Counted from the first letter of the stretch, positions 11,573 to 23,710 are shown. The stretch is DNA of 64,000 nucleotides from Lolium rigidum (GCF_022539505.1 NC_061514.1:326661090-326725089), one strand, 5' to 3'. The notes: generated by a model not told the origin, from the letters alone. Program-made: numbers and translations.

Positions 11573-11808
11573 GTTTCAAAAAATTATCACATTTATTCCA
11601 CGAATGCATACACATTTCGGTAGAAATTGCATTGTATTTTAAGCTACAGGAAAAAAACAAATTTGTGGCTACGTATAGAGGTATATATTTGTCAGAAATT
11701 TGTCTTTTTTGTATAGCTTAAAATATAACATATTTTTCTCCAAAATTTCTACCGTACCTTCAGAATATTTATATGTATGTGGGTATTTAATTTCATATTT
11801 TTTGAACT
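11573..11808. mobile_element. Foldback (inverted-repeat) element in the esterase promoter region
   Basis: The left arm (11573-11668) reads TTCAAAAAATTATCAC ... CGGTAGAAAT ... TTTTAAGCTAC ... CAAATTTG. The right arm (11694-11808) carries the same landmarks inverted (AAATTTG, GTATAGCTTAAAAT, ATTTCTACCG, TTTTTTGAAC). The arms are about 100 bp with indels around a ~25-bp spacer. No reading frame or clear target duplication is seen. Confidence 0.55.
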
Positions 11809-11979
11809 CCAAATACACTTTTCGGCTTCAATCCGTTCAGTTTGTGTGGGCTACGACTACTACTTACGGAAAGAAGATGTTGAAAGTAGAAGTGGATTGC
11901 ATTGGACAAGTGAGCATCAATCAGTCAGAATTTCTCACTGTGTGGTCAGTATTTTACAACAATAAAGTATCATATTTGA

Positions 11980-12367
11980 TTTTTTTTTGAACAAGCAAAG
12001 GAGCTGGGGGCGCCAAAATCATCCATTCATCTGAAGAAGAACAACTAAAGATGGATGGACCTAGAGTTGTTCTAAACACCTGATGAGCACAGTTATGAGC
12101 AACACCGTTGTCATCTCGCTTGATGTGGAACACCTGGGTCTGTGAAGCTGATGTAGAATTTAGTATCTTAGCCAGGATGTGCCTTGTGTTCCAATGCATA
12201 TGTTTTGAATTAATTCTTCTACTTGCAACTGCCTTGGCCAGAAGCTTGTTGTCAGTCAACAAAGTAGGAGTATTGATCCCTAGCTTCTCACAAAATTCAG
12301 CTGCCAGCAGTATCGTTGTTGCTTCAGCTTGCAAGACCGAGAAGGTTAGGAAAGCAGAAGCTTGTAC
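11980..12367 (-). pseudogene. LINE 3' fragment with RNase H-like region
   Basis: The minus-strand frame reads QAEATTILLAAEFCEKLGI, then LLTDNKLLAKAVASRRINSK and HIKRDDNGVAHNCAHQV. This is the C-terminal RNase H-type domain (RVT_3) found at the end of plant non-LTR retrotransposon polyproteins. Key positions visible are the E of QAEA and the D of LLTDNK. The fragment ends in a run of nine T on the plus strand (11980-11988), which is its poly(A) tail. Its 5' side is cut by the CACTA end at 12368. The reverse transcriptase is missing. Confidence 0.65.
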
Positions 12368-13067
12368 CACTAGTGGAGAACAGGCCAAATGTCGCAGGCC
12401 GTAAGGGGCTTTTGTCCCGGCTGGCCAATCAGGACAACGGAGACGGGACAAAAGGTCCCCCCTTTTGTTCCGCACGTTTACCAGTCGGGACATAAGGTAA
12501 ACCACATGGCAGCCGCGGGACGCGCAGGGATCACTCCCTTTTGTCCCGCTTGTAATACATGCCGGAACAAAAGGTCCTCTACGTGGCGCCCGCATGACGC
12601 TGCTCCTTTAGGGTTTAAGGGGTGCAGCCACCCCCCCCCCCCCCCCCCCTTTATTTCATTTTTTCCATTTCAGAATAAAATTTTCATATATTTATACAAG
12701 TTGTACACGTTCATGCATTAAGCATAAACCAAAGTATTAACATACTTCCACGCTCAACGCCCTTTTTTTGACTGTATGCAATGCAAGCAAGGAATTTAAT
12801 CCATTTTATATTAGTTGTTGCTGATATATGCAATAAATCAGCCCAACTAATATGGAATGGAGTTAGTATAAATTTATTACTACTAGCTCAAATCTTGATG
12901 AACCAGAGAAGTCCAAATAGTAGGTACGAATATGCAATTTTGCCCAGCCGTTAGGGCAAACGGCTAGCGCCTTTGCGGCTGCACCTACCACATAAAGTTG
13001 CCACAGCTGAGGTTGCTCCGGCTTGTGAGCTTGTCCTCGGTTACTGCCACGGTAGGCCGGCAAAATG
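12368..13067 (+). mobile_element. CACTA transposon left end, continues into the gap
   Basis: CACTAGTGGAGAACAGGCC starts at 12368, with TAC at 12365-12367 as candidate 3-bp target duplication. Subterminal repeats of the type TTTTGTCCCG and GGGACAAAAGG occur at least six times between 12405 and 12575, as expected for CACTA ends. A run of 19 C at 12631-12649 follows. No right end is seen before the gap at 13068. The sequence from 12735 to 13067 cannot be assigned with certainty. Confidence 0.65.
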
Positions 13068-13167
13068 NNNNNNNNNNNNNNNNNNNNNNNNNNNNNNNNN
13101 NNNNNNNNNNNNNNNNNNNNNNNNNNNNNNNNNNNNNNNNNNNNNNNNNNNNNNNNNNNNNNNNNNN
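13068..13167. other. Assembly gap of 100 N
   Basis: Exactly 100 N, the usual placeholder for a gap of unknown length. It separates CACTA-like sequence on the left from a plus-strand LINE on the right, so the other ends of both may be hidden here. Confidence 0.95.
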
Positions 13168-13807
13168 CTCTCCATTGGGACTTTGTCTGGGATGTCGGCG
13201 AGGCCGCGGCCACGCCTCGTTGCAGGTGGGGCGGTTCAGCATCCACGCCCTAGGTGTCTAGAACCCGTGCCTCCTCATCAAGCTATTGCACCACCTCCAC
13301 ATGCAACGCATCCGCAAGTGATCATTGGGCTGCCCTGCTCAAACTTGTCAGCAACCGGCGTCGTGTTTCCTTCTGGCAAGATGACTAGATCCCTGGCAAG
13401 GCGCTCTCGGTCTCTCTGAGGGCTCTCTTCTCCCACCCCACCTACCAAGAAGCCACGGTCACCCTTGCCCTCACCTCAGGCATCGATAGCGTCCCGGTGT
13501 TGTGCCTCACGGCTACCACGGCTCGTGAGCTTGCAAAGTTGCTGAGTCGCGCTGGCATGTCTCCCTTACACAAGCTTCATTTGGGAGAGTCGCGCCATTA
13601 AAGGTTAAGTTCTTCGCTTGGCTGCTCGTCCAATCCCACATCCACATGCATGAGTTCCTCCTCCGCAAATACACCGTGGAAGAATTGGACGTCGGCTGCC
13701 CCTCTATGACATTGCCCTGGAATCTTTTAACCACTTGATTCTTCACTGCCATGTCGCTACCAGGTTCTGGGCCGATGTCGGCATCACCGTTCCCTGGACG
13801 CACACAT
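13168..13807 (+). pseudogene. LINE reverse-transcriptase C-terminal part with zf-RVT region
   Basis: Pieces in shifting plus-strand frames read SNRRRVSFWQDD, then IPGKALSVSLRALFSH, then VKFFAWLLVQSHIHMHEFLL and LDVGCPLCDIALESFNHLIL. The last two match the zinc-binding region at the end of plant LINE reverse transcriptases (WAPPRVKFF-type, then CxxC and a distal HC). Some of these readings need single-base shifts, for instance near 13600 and 13705, so the gene is dead. The 5' part lies in or beyond the gap. The CACTA end at 13808 interrupts it. Confidence 0.65.
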
Positions 13808-14300
13808 TACTACTAGAAAACAGGCAATTAGTGGCGCACCTGCTTTTGGTATTATCGGCGCACCTAGGTGCGCCACTTATATTTGTTAGCAATGCCTGGC
13901 TTAGCAGTGGCGCACCACGTGGTGCGCCACTGCTATTTCGTCGAGGTTCGCCACTGTGCAAAGTAGAGGTGCGCCAGTGCTAAAAATTTGAAATTTGAAA
14001 TCTAGATCTGGATCTAGCATATTTTTTCGAATTTTTTTGCTCGTTATTTTTTTCTCGTTTTTATTGTCCGAATTATTTGTCCCATTCATGTTCATGCTCA
14101 TAGCCTAGCCGTCGGTGAGGATGGAGGAGAGGTGAGGATGGAGTGGAGGAGAATAAGAAGGAGGAGAGGAGGAGGAGGAGGAGGCCAAATTTGGAGACGT
14201 TGGAGGAGGAGACCGGAGAGGAGGAGGAGGAGGCTGGAGCGGAGGACGGGGAGGAGGAAGGAAGAAGGAGGAAGGAGGAAGGAGGAAGGAGTTGGAGGAG
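13808..14300 (+). mobile_element. CACTA transposon end with GGTGCGCC subterminal repeats
   Basis: The terminus reads TACTACTAGAAAAC, one base off the canonical CACTACTAG. GGTGCGCC in both orientations recurs about eight times in the next 170 bp. A purine-rich tract (GGAGGA repeats, 14120-14300) follows. The neighbouring repeat E begins at 14301, so the rest of this element is not contiguous here. Confidence 0.65.
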
Positions 14301-16338
14301 TGAAAGGACACGGATGACGCCTAGAGGGGGTGAATAGGCGGTTTAAAACTTTTACGAATATGGCTTAACAAATGAGGAATAAAACTAGCATTTAATTTGT
14401 CAAGCATAAAACCTATATAACTAGGGTTCACCTATGTGCACCAATGACTTATGGTAAGAAATTCAAGAAACTATGTGATAGCAAGATATATAACTTCAAG
14501 CACGAAGGCTATCAAAAAGTAAAGTGCATAAGTAAAGAGCTCGGGTATAGGAATAACCGAAGTGATGCGGGGACAACGATGTATCCCGAAGTTCACACTC
14601 TTGCGAGTGCTACTCTCCGTTGGAGCGGTGTGGAGGACAAGTCGCTCCAAATGCACGAGGGCCACCGTATTATCCTCGAGAATTCCCACCAAAAGGGATG
14701 TCCTCGATCCACTATGGAACCTTAGGGTGGTCACTGAACCCGCACAAAGCTTTGGGCTATCTCCACAACTTAATTGGAGGCTCCCAATAAATCTCCACAA
14801 AGGCATTGCCCTTGAAAAATCTACACAATTTAATTGGGGCCCCCAAGAACACCACAAAGACCACAAAGATCACTACGTCGTCTAGGGTCCAAAAAAGGAA
14901 CAAGCTCCGGGAACAAGCTCCCGAAGTGAATATCCACAAACTTTCACCTCAACGTATCACCGCAGAGAATTCAAATCGATGCACCAAATGCAATGGCTAG
15001 AACACCACAAAGATGCTCAAGTCATTCTCTCTCAAATTCCAACAAAGCTACAAAAACTATTGGGGGAATAAGAGAGGGAGAACAAATAGGAGTAGGAACA
15101 CCAAATTACTCCAAGCTCTAGATCTAGTGGATTTCCCTCAAAAAAGAGGAATTTGTTTGGTCAAGATGTAGATGTAGATCTCCTCTATATTTTCCTCAAA
15201 TATGAGGAAGAATCATGGAGGGATTAGAGGGAGAGGAAACTTCTCAAGGTCAACATTAGAATAGAGAGAGAGTAGGAGAAGCAACCGCTCAATGGGGAAG
15301 AAGACCCCTTTTTATATGGGAGTGGGAGCACTAGCCGTTTGGAGAAAAGGGCTCCATTTCGCACCCGACCGGACCTTCCGGGCTTGGCCGGACCCATTCC
15401 GGCGGCCGGGACCACTTCGCCGGACCGGGGGCCGGACTGGTCCGGCCCAGCCGGACCTTCCGGCCCGTGGCCGGACCACTTCGGCTGGCAGCGCACCGTA
15501 CACCAAAAACATCGCCATTTTCACATCGGGGCTCCGAATTTGATGATCTTGGGCTCGTTGGAATCACAACAAAAATATCTACTAGAAAATGCAGGGAAAA
15601 ATCATAGTCCAACCACGGAGTATAAGATCAAAAGGGGAAGTTTTAATCATAAGAACTAAACCGGTAACACCGCCAATAAGGAAATTGCAACAACTTGAGT
15701 TAAAAACTCGGATTTAGGTGAAACCAATTTAGTTGGAAATAGGATAATAAGAGCTACCCCACAAAGAGAGAAAATATAAAGAATAGGTTGGGTAGATTTT
15801 TCCATGCATTTAGAGGTGAAACCTCTCAAAATGAAGAATCGGGAAAAACTCTAATATCGAAAACACAACAAGTATTTCATGTGGAATCCGTTTTTGATGA
15901 ACTAGAGATTGTCATGAGAATAAGTACAAGCTCTAAAATACCTATGGATAAGATCCAAATAACAACCAAGAAAGATTATGCAAGGATGCAAAGGTTTGAA
16001 CTCTCTCCGAACGATACGATCAAGTTACTCACTCGAGAGCCCCTCGATAGTGCGGCAACTAACCTATAACCCGGTCTCCCAACTAAACCACTAGACCGGT
16101 AAGAAAGAAACCAAATAAAGATAAAACCTTAACCTTGCACATTCCACTTGAGCTCGGTGATGACAATCTTGACCGCAACAAGATGGAATGCCTTTCTTGA
16201 TTGTGCTTGCTTGATGAAGTCTTGTTAATTTCTCCCCCATACTCCACTATGGGAGAGCTTCTTCTTCGGCCCATCTTCACATATCCATGATCATCATATG
16301 AAAGGCAAGCTTCAAGCATATGATCTCTTCAAGTTGGG
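14301..16338. mobile_element. Unclassified grass repeat E, left part
   Basis: It starts near TGAAAGGACACGGATGACG, a start I recognise from a high-copy Triticeae repeat, and carries no conserved protein domain. Positions 15355-15490 are a CpG-dense stretch with about nine CCGGAC-type motifs. Element A is inserted at 16338, and E resumes at 40056-40207. Whether E is an LTR or a DNA element cannot be decided from the ends. The open frames here (for instance 15788-16069) look fortuitous. Confidence 0.45.
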
Positions 16339-17668
16339 TGATACGTCTCAAACGAATCTATAATTTCTTATGTTCCATGCTACTTTTATGACAATACTCA
16401 CATGTTTTATACACACTTTACATCATTATTATGCATTTTCCGGCACTAACCTATTGACGAGATGCCGAAGAGCCAGTTGTTGTTTTCTGCTGTTTTTGGT
16501 TTCAGAAATCCTACAAAGGAAATATTCTCGGAATTGGACGAAATCAACGCCTAGGGTCTTATTTTTCCACGGAGCTTCCAGAAGACCGAAGAGCATACGA
16601 AGTGGGGCCACGAGGGGCCGTAACCATAGGGCGGCGCGTCCAGCATGGGCCCGCGCCGGCCTATGGTGTGGGGCCCCTGCGCCTCCTCCGACTCCGCCCT
16701 TCCGCCTACTTATACTCTCCGTCGCGAAAACCCTATTACCGAGAGCCACGATACGGAAATAGTCCCAGAGACGCCGCCGCCGCCAATCCCATCTCGGGGG
16801 ATTCAGGAGATCGCCTCCGGCACCCTGCCGGAGAGGGGAATCATCTCCCGGAGGACTCTTCATCACCATGATCGCCTCCGGACTGATGTGTGAGTAGTTC
16901 ATCCTTGGACTATGGGTCCATAGCAGTAGCTAGATGGATGTCTTCTCCTCTTGTGCCATCATGTTAGATCTTGTGAGCTGCCTATCATGATCAAGATCAT
17001 CTATTTGTAATGCTATGTGTTGTGTTTGTTGGGATCCGATGAATATGGAATACTATGTCAAGTTGATTATCAATCTATCATATATGTGTTGTTTAGGTTC
17101 TTGCATGCTCTCCGTTGCTAGTAGAGGCTCTGGTCAAGTTGATACTTGTAACTCCAAGAGGGAGTATTTATGCTCGATAGTGGGTTCATGCCTCCATTGA
17201 ATGCGGGACGAGTGACAGAAAGTTCTAAGGTTGTGGATGTGCTGTTGCCACTAGGGATAAAACATCAATGATTTGTCTAAGGATATTTGTGTTGATTACA
17301 TTACGCACCATATATTTAATGCAATTGTCTGTTGTTTGCAACTTAATACTGGAAGGGGTGAGGATGCTAACCTGAAGGTGGACTTTTTAGGCATAGATGC
17401 ATGCTGGATAGCGGTCTATGTACTTTGTCGTAATGCCCTGATTAAATCTCATAGTAGTCATCGTGATATGTATGTGCATTGTTATGCCCTCTCTATTTGT
17501 CAATTGCCCAAGTGTAATTTGTTCACCCAACATGCTATTTATCTTATTGGAGAGACACCACTAGTGAACTGTGGACCCCGGTCCATTCTTTTACATCTGA
17601 AATACAATCTACTGCAAACTCTGTTCTTTACTGTTCTTCGCAAACAAACATCATTTTCCACACCATAC
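16339..17668 (+). repeat. Element A 5' LTR, first part
   Basis: It starts TGATACGTCTCAAACG and stops after CCACACCATAC, where B is inserted. The LTR resumes at 32989. Internal minus-strand open frames across the GC-rich middle (16429-16902) are LTR shadows. Confidence 0.9.
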
Positions 17669-17916
17669 TGATACGTCTCAAACATATCTATAATTTCTTA
17701 TGTTCCATGCTACTTTTATGATGATACTCACATGTTTTATACACATTTTATGTCATTATTATGCATTTTTTGGCACTAACCTATTGACGAGATGCCGAGG
17801 AGCCAGTTGTTGTTTTCTGCTGTTTTTGGTTTCAGAAATCCTACAAAAGAAATATTCTCGGAATTGGACGAAATCAACGCCCAGAGTCTTATTTTTCCAC
17901 GAAGCTTCCAGAAGAC

Positions 17917-19515
17917 TGATACGTCCCAAACGTATCTATAATTTCTTATGTTCCATGCTACTTTTATGATGATACTCACTTGTTTTATACACATTATATG
18001 TCATTATTATGCATTTTCCGGCAGTAACCTATTGACGAGATGCCGAAGAGCCGATTCGTTGTTTTCATGCTGTTTTTGGTTTAGAAATCCTAGTAAGGAA
18101 ATATTCTCGGAATTGGACGAAATCAACGCCCAGGGTCCTATTTTTGCACGAAGCTTCCAGAAGTCCGAAGAGGAAACGAAGTGGAGCCACGAGGTGGCGA
18201 CACGCCAGGGTGGCGCGGCCTGGACCCTGGCCGCGCGGCCCTGTTGTGTGGGCCCCTCGTGACGCCTCCTGACCTTCCCTTCCGCCTACTTAAAGCCTTC
18301 CTCGCGAAACCCCCAGTACCGAGAGCCACGATACGGAAAACCTTCCAGAGACGCCGCCGCCGCCAATCCCATCTCGGGGGATTCAGGAGATCGCCTCCGG
18401 CACCCCGCCGGAGAGGGGAATCATCTCCCGGAGGTCTCTTCATCGCCATGATCGCCTCCGGATCGATGTGTGAGTAGTTCACCCCCGGACTCGTGGGTCC
18501 ATAGCAGTAGCTAGATGGTCGTCTTCTCCTCATTGTGCTATCATGTTAGATCTTGTGAGCTGCCTATCATGATCAAGATCATCTATTTGTAATCCTTCAT
18601 GTTGTGTTTGTTGGGATCCGATGAATATTGAATACTATGTCAAGTTGATTATCAATCTATCATATATGTTATTTATGTTCTTGCATGCTCTCCGTTGCTA
18701 GTAGAGGCTCTGGCCAAGTTGATACTTGTGACTCCAAGAGGGAGTATTTATGCTCGATAGTGGGTTCATGCCTCCATTAAATGCAGGACGATGACGAGAA
18801 AGTTCTAAGGTTGTGGATGTGCTGTTGCCACTAGGGATAAGACATCGATGCTTTGTCTAAGGATATTTGTGTTGATTACATTACGCACCATACTTAATGC
18901 AATTGTCTGTTGTTTGCAACTTAATACCGGAAGGGTTCGGATGATAACTCTGAAAGTGGACTTTTTAGGCATAGATGCATGTCGGATAGCGGTCTATGTA
19001 CTTTGCCGTAATACCCGATTAAATCTCATAGTACTCATCATGATATATGTATGTGCATTGTTATGCCTTCTTTATTTTTCAATTGCCCAACTGTAATTTG
19101 TTCACCCAACATCTGCTTATCTTATGGGAGAGACACCACTAGTGATCCGTGGACCCCGGTCCTATTCTTTACATCCGAAATACAATCTATCGCAATTGTT
19201 CTTTACTGTTCTTCACAAACAACCATCATCATCCACACTATACATCTAATCCTTTATTTACAGCAAGCCGGTGAGATTGACAACCTCACTGTTACGTTGG
19301 GGCAAAGTTCTGTGATTGTGTTGTGCAGGTTCCACGTTGGCGCCGGAATCCCTGGTGTTGCGCCGCACTACACTCCTCCGCCATCAACCTTCAACGTGCT
19401 TCTTGGCTCCTCCTGGTTCGATAAACCTTGGTTTCTTTCTGAGGGAAAACTTGCTACTGTACGCATCACACCTTCCTCTTGTGGTTCCCAACGGACGTGT
19501 CGACTGCACGCATCA
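17917..19515 (+). mobile_element. Solo LTR C of the same gypsy family
   Basis: A complete 1599-bp LTR (TGATACGTCCCAAACG to CGCATCA) lies inside the 5' LTR of B. AAGAC is repeated at 17912-17916 and 19516-19520. With no internal domain and an intact target duplication, it is the product of recombination between the two LTRs of a former full element. It begins TGATACGTCCC where A and B have TGATACGTCTC. Confidence 0.93.
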
Positions 19516-20864
19516 AAGACCGAAAGGGAAACGAAGTGGGGCGACGAGGCGCCGCCACCATAGGGCCGCGCCGCCCTATGGTGTGGGCCCCTCGTCAGCC
19601 CTCCGACTCCGCCCTTCCGCCTACTTATAGCCTTCGTCGCGAAAACCCCAGTACTGAGAGCCACGATACGGAAAACCTTCCAGAGACGCCGCCGCCGCCA
19701 ATCCCATCTCGGGGGATTCAGGAGATCGCCTCCGGCACCCTGCCGGAGAGGGGAATCATCTCTCGGAGGACTCTTCATCACCATGATCGCCTCCGGATTG
19801 ATGTCTGAGTAGTTCACCCCTGGACTATGGGTCCATAGCGAGTAGCTAGATGGTTGTCTTCTCCTCATTGTGCTATCATGTTAGATCTTGTGAGCTGCCT
19901 ATCATGATCAAGATCATCTATTTGTAATGCTACATGTTGTGTTTGTTGGGATCCGATGAATATGGAATACTATGTCAAGTTGATTATCAATCTATCATAT
20001 ATGTTGTTTATGTTCTTGCATGCTCTCCGTTGCTAGTAGAGGCTCGGCCAAGTTGATACTTGTGACTCCAAGAGGGAGTATTTATGCTCGATAGTGGGTT
20101 CATGCCTCCATTGAATCAGGGACGAGTGACGGAAAGTTCTAAGGTTGTGAATGTGCTTGTTGCCACTAGGGATAAAACATCAATGCTTTGTCGAAGGATA
20201 TTTGTGTTGATTACATTACGCACCATACTTAATGCAATTGTCCGTTGTTTGCAACTTAATATCGGAAGGGGTGCGGATGCTAACCTCGAAGGTGGACTTT
20301 TTAGGCATAGATGCATGTCTGGATAGCGGTCTATGTACTTTGTCGTAATGCCCTGATTAAATCTCATAGTAGTCATCGTGATATGTATGTGCATTGTTAT
20401 GCCCTCTCTATTTGTCAATTGCCCAACTGTAATTTGTTCACCCAACGTGCCATTTATCTTATGGGAGAGACACCACTAGTGAACTGTGGACCCCGGTCCA
20501 TTCTTTACATCTGAAATACAATCTACTGCAAACTCTGTTCTTTACTGTTCTTCGCAAACAAACATCATCTTCCACACTATACATTTAATCCTTTGTTTAC
20601 AGCAAGCCGGTGAGATTGACAACCTCACTGTTACGTTGAGGTAAAGTACTTTGATTGTGTTGTGCAAGTTCCACGTTGGCGCCGAAATCCCTGGTGTTGC
20701 GCCGCACTACACTCCGTCACCAACAACCTTCACGTGTTCCTTGACTCCTACTGGTTCGATAACCTTGATTTCTTACTGAGGGAAACTTGCTGCTGTACGC
20801 ATCACACCTTCCTCTTGGGGTTCCCAACGGACGTGTGTCTTGCACGCCATCAAGAACCTTTTTC

Positions 20865-20882
20865 TGGCGCCGTTGCCGGGGA
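20865..20882 (+). other. Primer binding site of element B (tRNA-Asp type)
   Basis: TGGCGCCGTTGCCGGGGA lies 13 bases after the LTR end. It is complementary to the 3' end of plant tRNA-Asp including CCA, the usual primer of Athila-like elements. Confidence 0.85.
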
Positions 20883-21109
20883 GGTCAAGACACGCTGCAA
20901 GGGGAGTCTCCCACATCCAATCTCTTTACTTTGTTTTTGTCTTGCTTTACTTTATTGTATTTACTGCTTTGTTTGTTCTATATCAAAAATACAAAAAAAA
21001 ATAGTTGCTAGTTTTACTTTATTTACTTTCTTGATCTCTATATTAAAAACACAAAAAATTAGTTACTTGCATTTACTTTATTTAGTTTGCTTTATTTACT
21101 ACTGTTAAA

Positions 21110-22660
21110 ATGAATACTGCTGAGAATACTAAGTTGTGTGACTTCACTAGCACAAATAATAATGATTTCCTATGCACACCTATTGTTCCACCTGCTACTA
21201 CAGCAGAATTTTTTGAAATTAAACCTGCTTTACTAAATCTTGTTATGAAAGAGCAATTTTCTGGTGTTAGTTCGATGATCTTGCTTGCTCATCTTAATAA
21301 TTTTGTTGAACTATGTGAAATGCAAAAGTATAAGGATGTAGATGGTGACATTATAAAATTAAAATTGTTTCCTTTCTGCTTAAGAGGAAGAGCTAAAGAT
21401 CGGTTGCTATCTTTGCCTAAGAATAGTATTGATTCATGGACTAAATGTAAGGATGCTTTCATTGGTAGATATTATCCTCCCGCTAAAATTATATCTTTGA
21501 GAAGTAGCATAATGAATTTTAAGCAATTGGATAATTAACATGTTGCTCAAGCATGAGAGAGAATGAAATCTTTGGTAAAAAAATTGCCCTACCCATGGAC
21601 TAACTACTTGGATGATCATCCAAACCTTTTATGCAGGATTGAATTTTTCTTCGCGGAACCTATTGGATTCAGCTGCTGGAGGTACTTTTATGTCCATCAC
21701 CTTAGGCGCGGCAACAAAGCTTCTTGATGATATGATGATAAATTACTCCGAATGGCACACTGAAAGGGCTCCACAAGGTAAGAAGGTAAATTCTGTTGAA
21801 GAAACCTCCTCCTTGAGTGATAAGATTGATGCTATTATGTCTATGCTTGTGAATGGTAGATCTAATGTTGATCCTAATAATGTTCCTTTAGCTTCATTGG
21901 TTTCCCAAGAAGAACATGTTGATGTGAACTTCATTAAAAGTAATAATTTCAACAACAATGCTTATAGGAATAATTCTGGTAACAACTATAGGCCATATCC
22001 TTCTGCTAATGGTAATGGTTATGGTAATTCTTACAACAATAATAGGAGTGTACCCCCTGGTCTTGAAGCCATGCTTAAAAAATTTATTAGTACACAAACT
22101 GCTTTTAACAAATCTGTTGAAGAAAGCTTGATAAAATTGATGTTCTTGCTTCTAAGGTTGATAGTCTTGCCTCTGATGTTGCTCTTTTAAAATTGAAAGT
22201 TATGCCTAATGAATATAAAGATATTAAGTCATTTTCTATAGCAAACTCCATCCAAGTTCGAATTAATGAGAATATTAGATTGATGGCTGAATTGCATGCT
22301 AGGTGGGAAAGAGAAGAAAACGAAAAACTAGCTAAAGAGAATAATGTAGCTAAAGTTTGGACTATCACCACCACTAGTAATGATAATGCTTCACATGTTG
22401 CTAAATCTCCTACTATCAATGATAAAATAATTGGTGTTAGCAATGTTTCTACTCCTAGTGCAAAGCGTGCAAAACTGCTTAAGCTGCTTGAATCGCTTGT
22501 GATAAAACTGCTGAAATTTTTCAAAATATTGGGGACAATGATCCCATTGCTCTAGATCATAATGGTTTAGATTTTGATGATTGTCACATCTCTGAAGTTA
22601 TAAAGTTCTTACAAAAACTTGCTAAAAGTCCCAATGCTAGTGCTATAAATTTGGCCTTTA
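21110..22660 (+). pseudogene. Element B gag, decayed
   Basis: The frame from the ATG at 21110 gives an Athila-type gag: KPALLNLVMKEQFSGVSS, then LRGRAKDRLLSLPKNSIDSW and ISLRSSIMNFKQLDN. A stop follows at 21536. Coding resumes in frame pieces MIIQTFYAGLNFSSRNLLDS (from 21612) and VRINENIRLMAELHARWERE (22251 on), with frameshifts near 22120 and 22490. An Asn-rich low-complexity stretch covers about 21935-22050. The DNA element at 22662 splits gag from the protease. The product would have packaged element RNA. It cannot be made from this copy. Confidence 0.8.
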
Positions 22661-22661
22661 C

Positions 22662-23158
22662 CACTGTTCAAAAAATCGGCTGAGATACCGATTTATCGGC
22701 CGATTTATCGTGAATCGGGTGGTAACCGATAAGATTTTAGCATATCGGCCAGTTTATCGCTCCACCGATATTTCGGCCGATTTTCCCGCACGAGAGCCGA
22801 TATTTCGCCCGATTTTCAATCTCATGGCCGATATTTCGGCTGGTTGTTAGTGAAATTTTAATGAAATTTGGTATGGTTGTCGATATTTTTGTCATATGGT
22901 TTTGTAGAATTATGCATTAACTCAAAATTTCCTTTATTATTTATTCAAATGAAAGGAATCAAGGTATAATACTTATGTGCAATGCTTAAATATTATTTTT
23001 TTCATAACATATTATAGAAAATTTAGTGTCAAAAATTAGGATTTATATAAAAATAAGCCGATAGATGGCTGACCGATAAGATCGATTAATCGACCGATAA
23101 GCGATTAATCTTCATGTTAAGACCGACCGATAAGTTAAGATAAACGATCTCTTAAACA
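22662..23158. mobile_element. Non-autonomous DNA element inside gag of B
   Basis: TTGGCCTTTAC is present on both sides (22651-22661 and 23159-23169), so the target duplication is 9-11 bp. The ends ACTGTTCAAAAAATCG and, inverted, AATGTTTAAGAGATCG match at 12 of 16. The interior is full of CCGATTTATCGG and CCGATATTTCGG motifs. The duplication size favours a Mutator-like MITE, with hAT as second choice. It has no reading frame. Confidence 0.7.
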
Positions 23159-23710
23159 TTGGCCTTTACAAAACATATTACAAATGCTCTCATAAAAGCT
23201 AGAGAGGAGAAACTAAAACTTGAAACTTCTATTCCTAGTAAGTTAGAAGATGGTTGGGAGCCCATCATTAAGATGAGGGTCAATGATTTTGATTGTAATG
23301 CTTTATGTGATCTTGGTGCAAGTATTTCTGTTATGCTTAAGAAAATCTATGATATGCTTGACTTGCCACCATTGAAAAATTGTTATTTGGATGTTAATCT
23401 TGCTGATCATGCTATAAAGAAACCTTTGGGGAGGATTGATAATGTTCGCGTTATGGTTAACAATAACCTTGTCCCCGTTGATTTTGTTGTCTTGGATATT
23501 GAATGCAATGCATCTTGTCCCATTATATTGGGAAGACCTTTTCTTCGAACTGTTGGTGCTACCATTGATATGAAGGAAGGTAATATTAAATATCAATTTC
23601 CTCTTAATAAAGATATGGAACACTTCCCTAGAAAGAGAATGAAGTTACCTTATGATTCTATTATTAGAACAAATTATGATGTTGATGCTTCATCTCTTGA
23701 CAATACTTGA
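23159..23710 (+). pseudogene. Element B aspartic protease region
   Basis: An open stretch of about 180 codons continues the gag polyprotein. It has the retroviral-type protease motif CDLGASISVM (DLGAS active site, about residue 52 of this stretch), then LPPLKNCYLDVNLADHA and the second-strand motif CPIILGRPFLRTVGATIDM, as in Athila proteases. It stops at 23708-23710 after SSLDNT. The next ~2.2 kb to the Mutator insertion is non-coding, so reverse transcriptase, RNase H and integrase are absent. It is intact as a domain but cut off from gag by the DNA element. Confidence 0.8.

Noticed and set aside
12863..13419. Open frames spanning the first N run
   Set aside because: They read through unknown bases and cannot be trusted.
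14105..14337. Glu/Arg-rich frames as a small acidic protein
   Set aside because: They come from a GGAGGA microsatellite-like tract and exist in several frames on both strands.
15224..15659. Gly/Pro/Ser-rich frames in repeat E
   Set aside because: They reflect repeated CCGGAC motifs readable in most frames.
16429..16902. Long minus-strand frames in the GC-rich middle of the LTRs (also 18138-18533, 19368-19868, 31470-31967, 53289-53725)
   Set aside because: The same Arg/Pro/Gly-rich frames recur in every LTR of the family and shift with indels. They follow base composition, not coding.
20865..20882. tRNA-Asp gene
   Set aside because: Only the complement of the tRNA 3' end is present. It is a primer binding site, not a tRNA gene.
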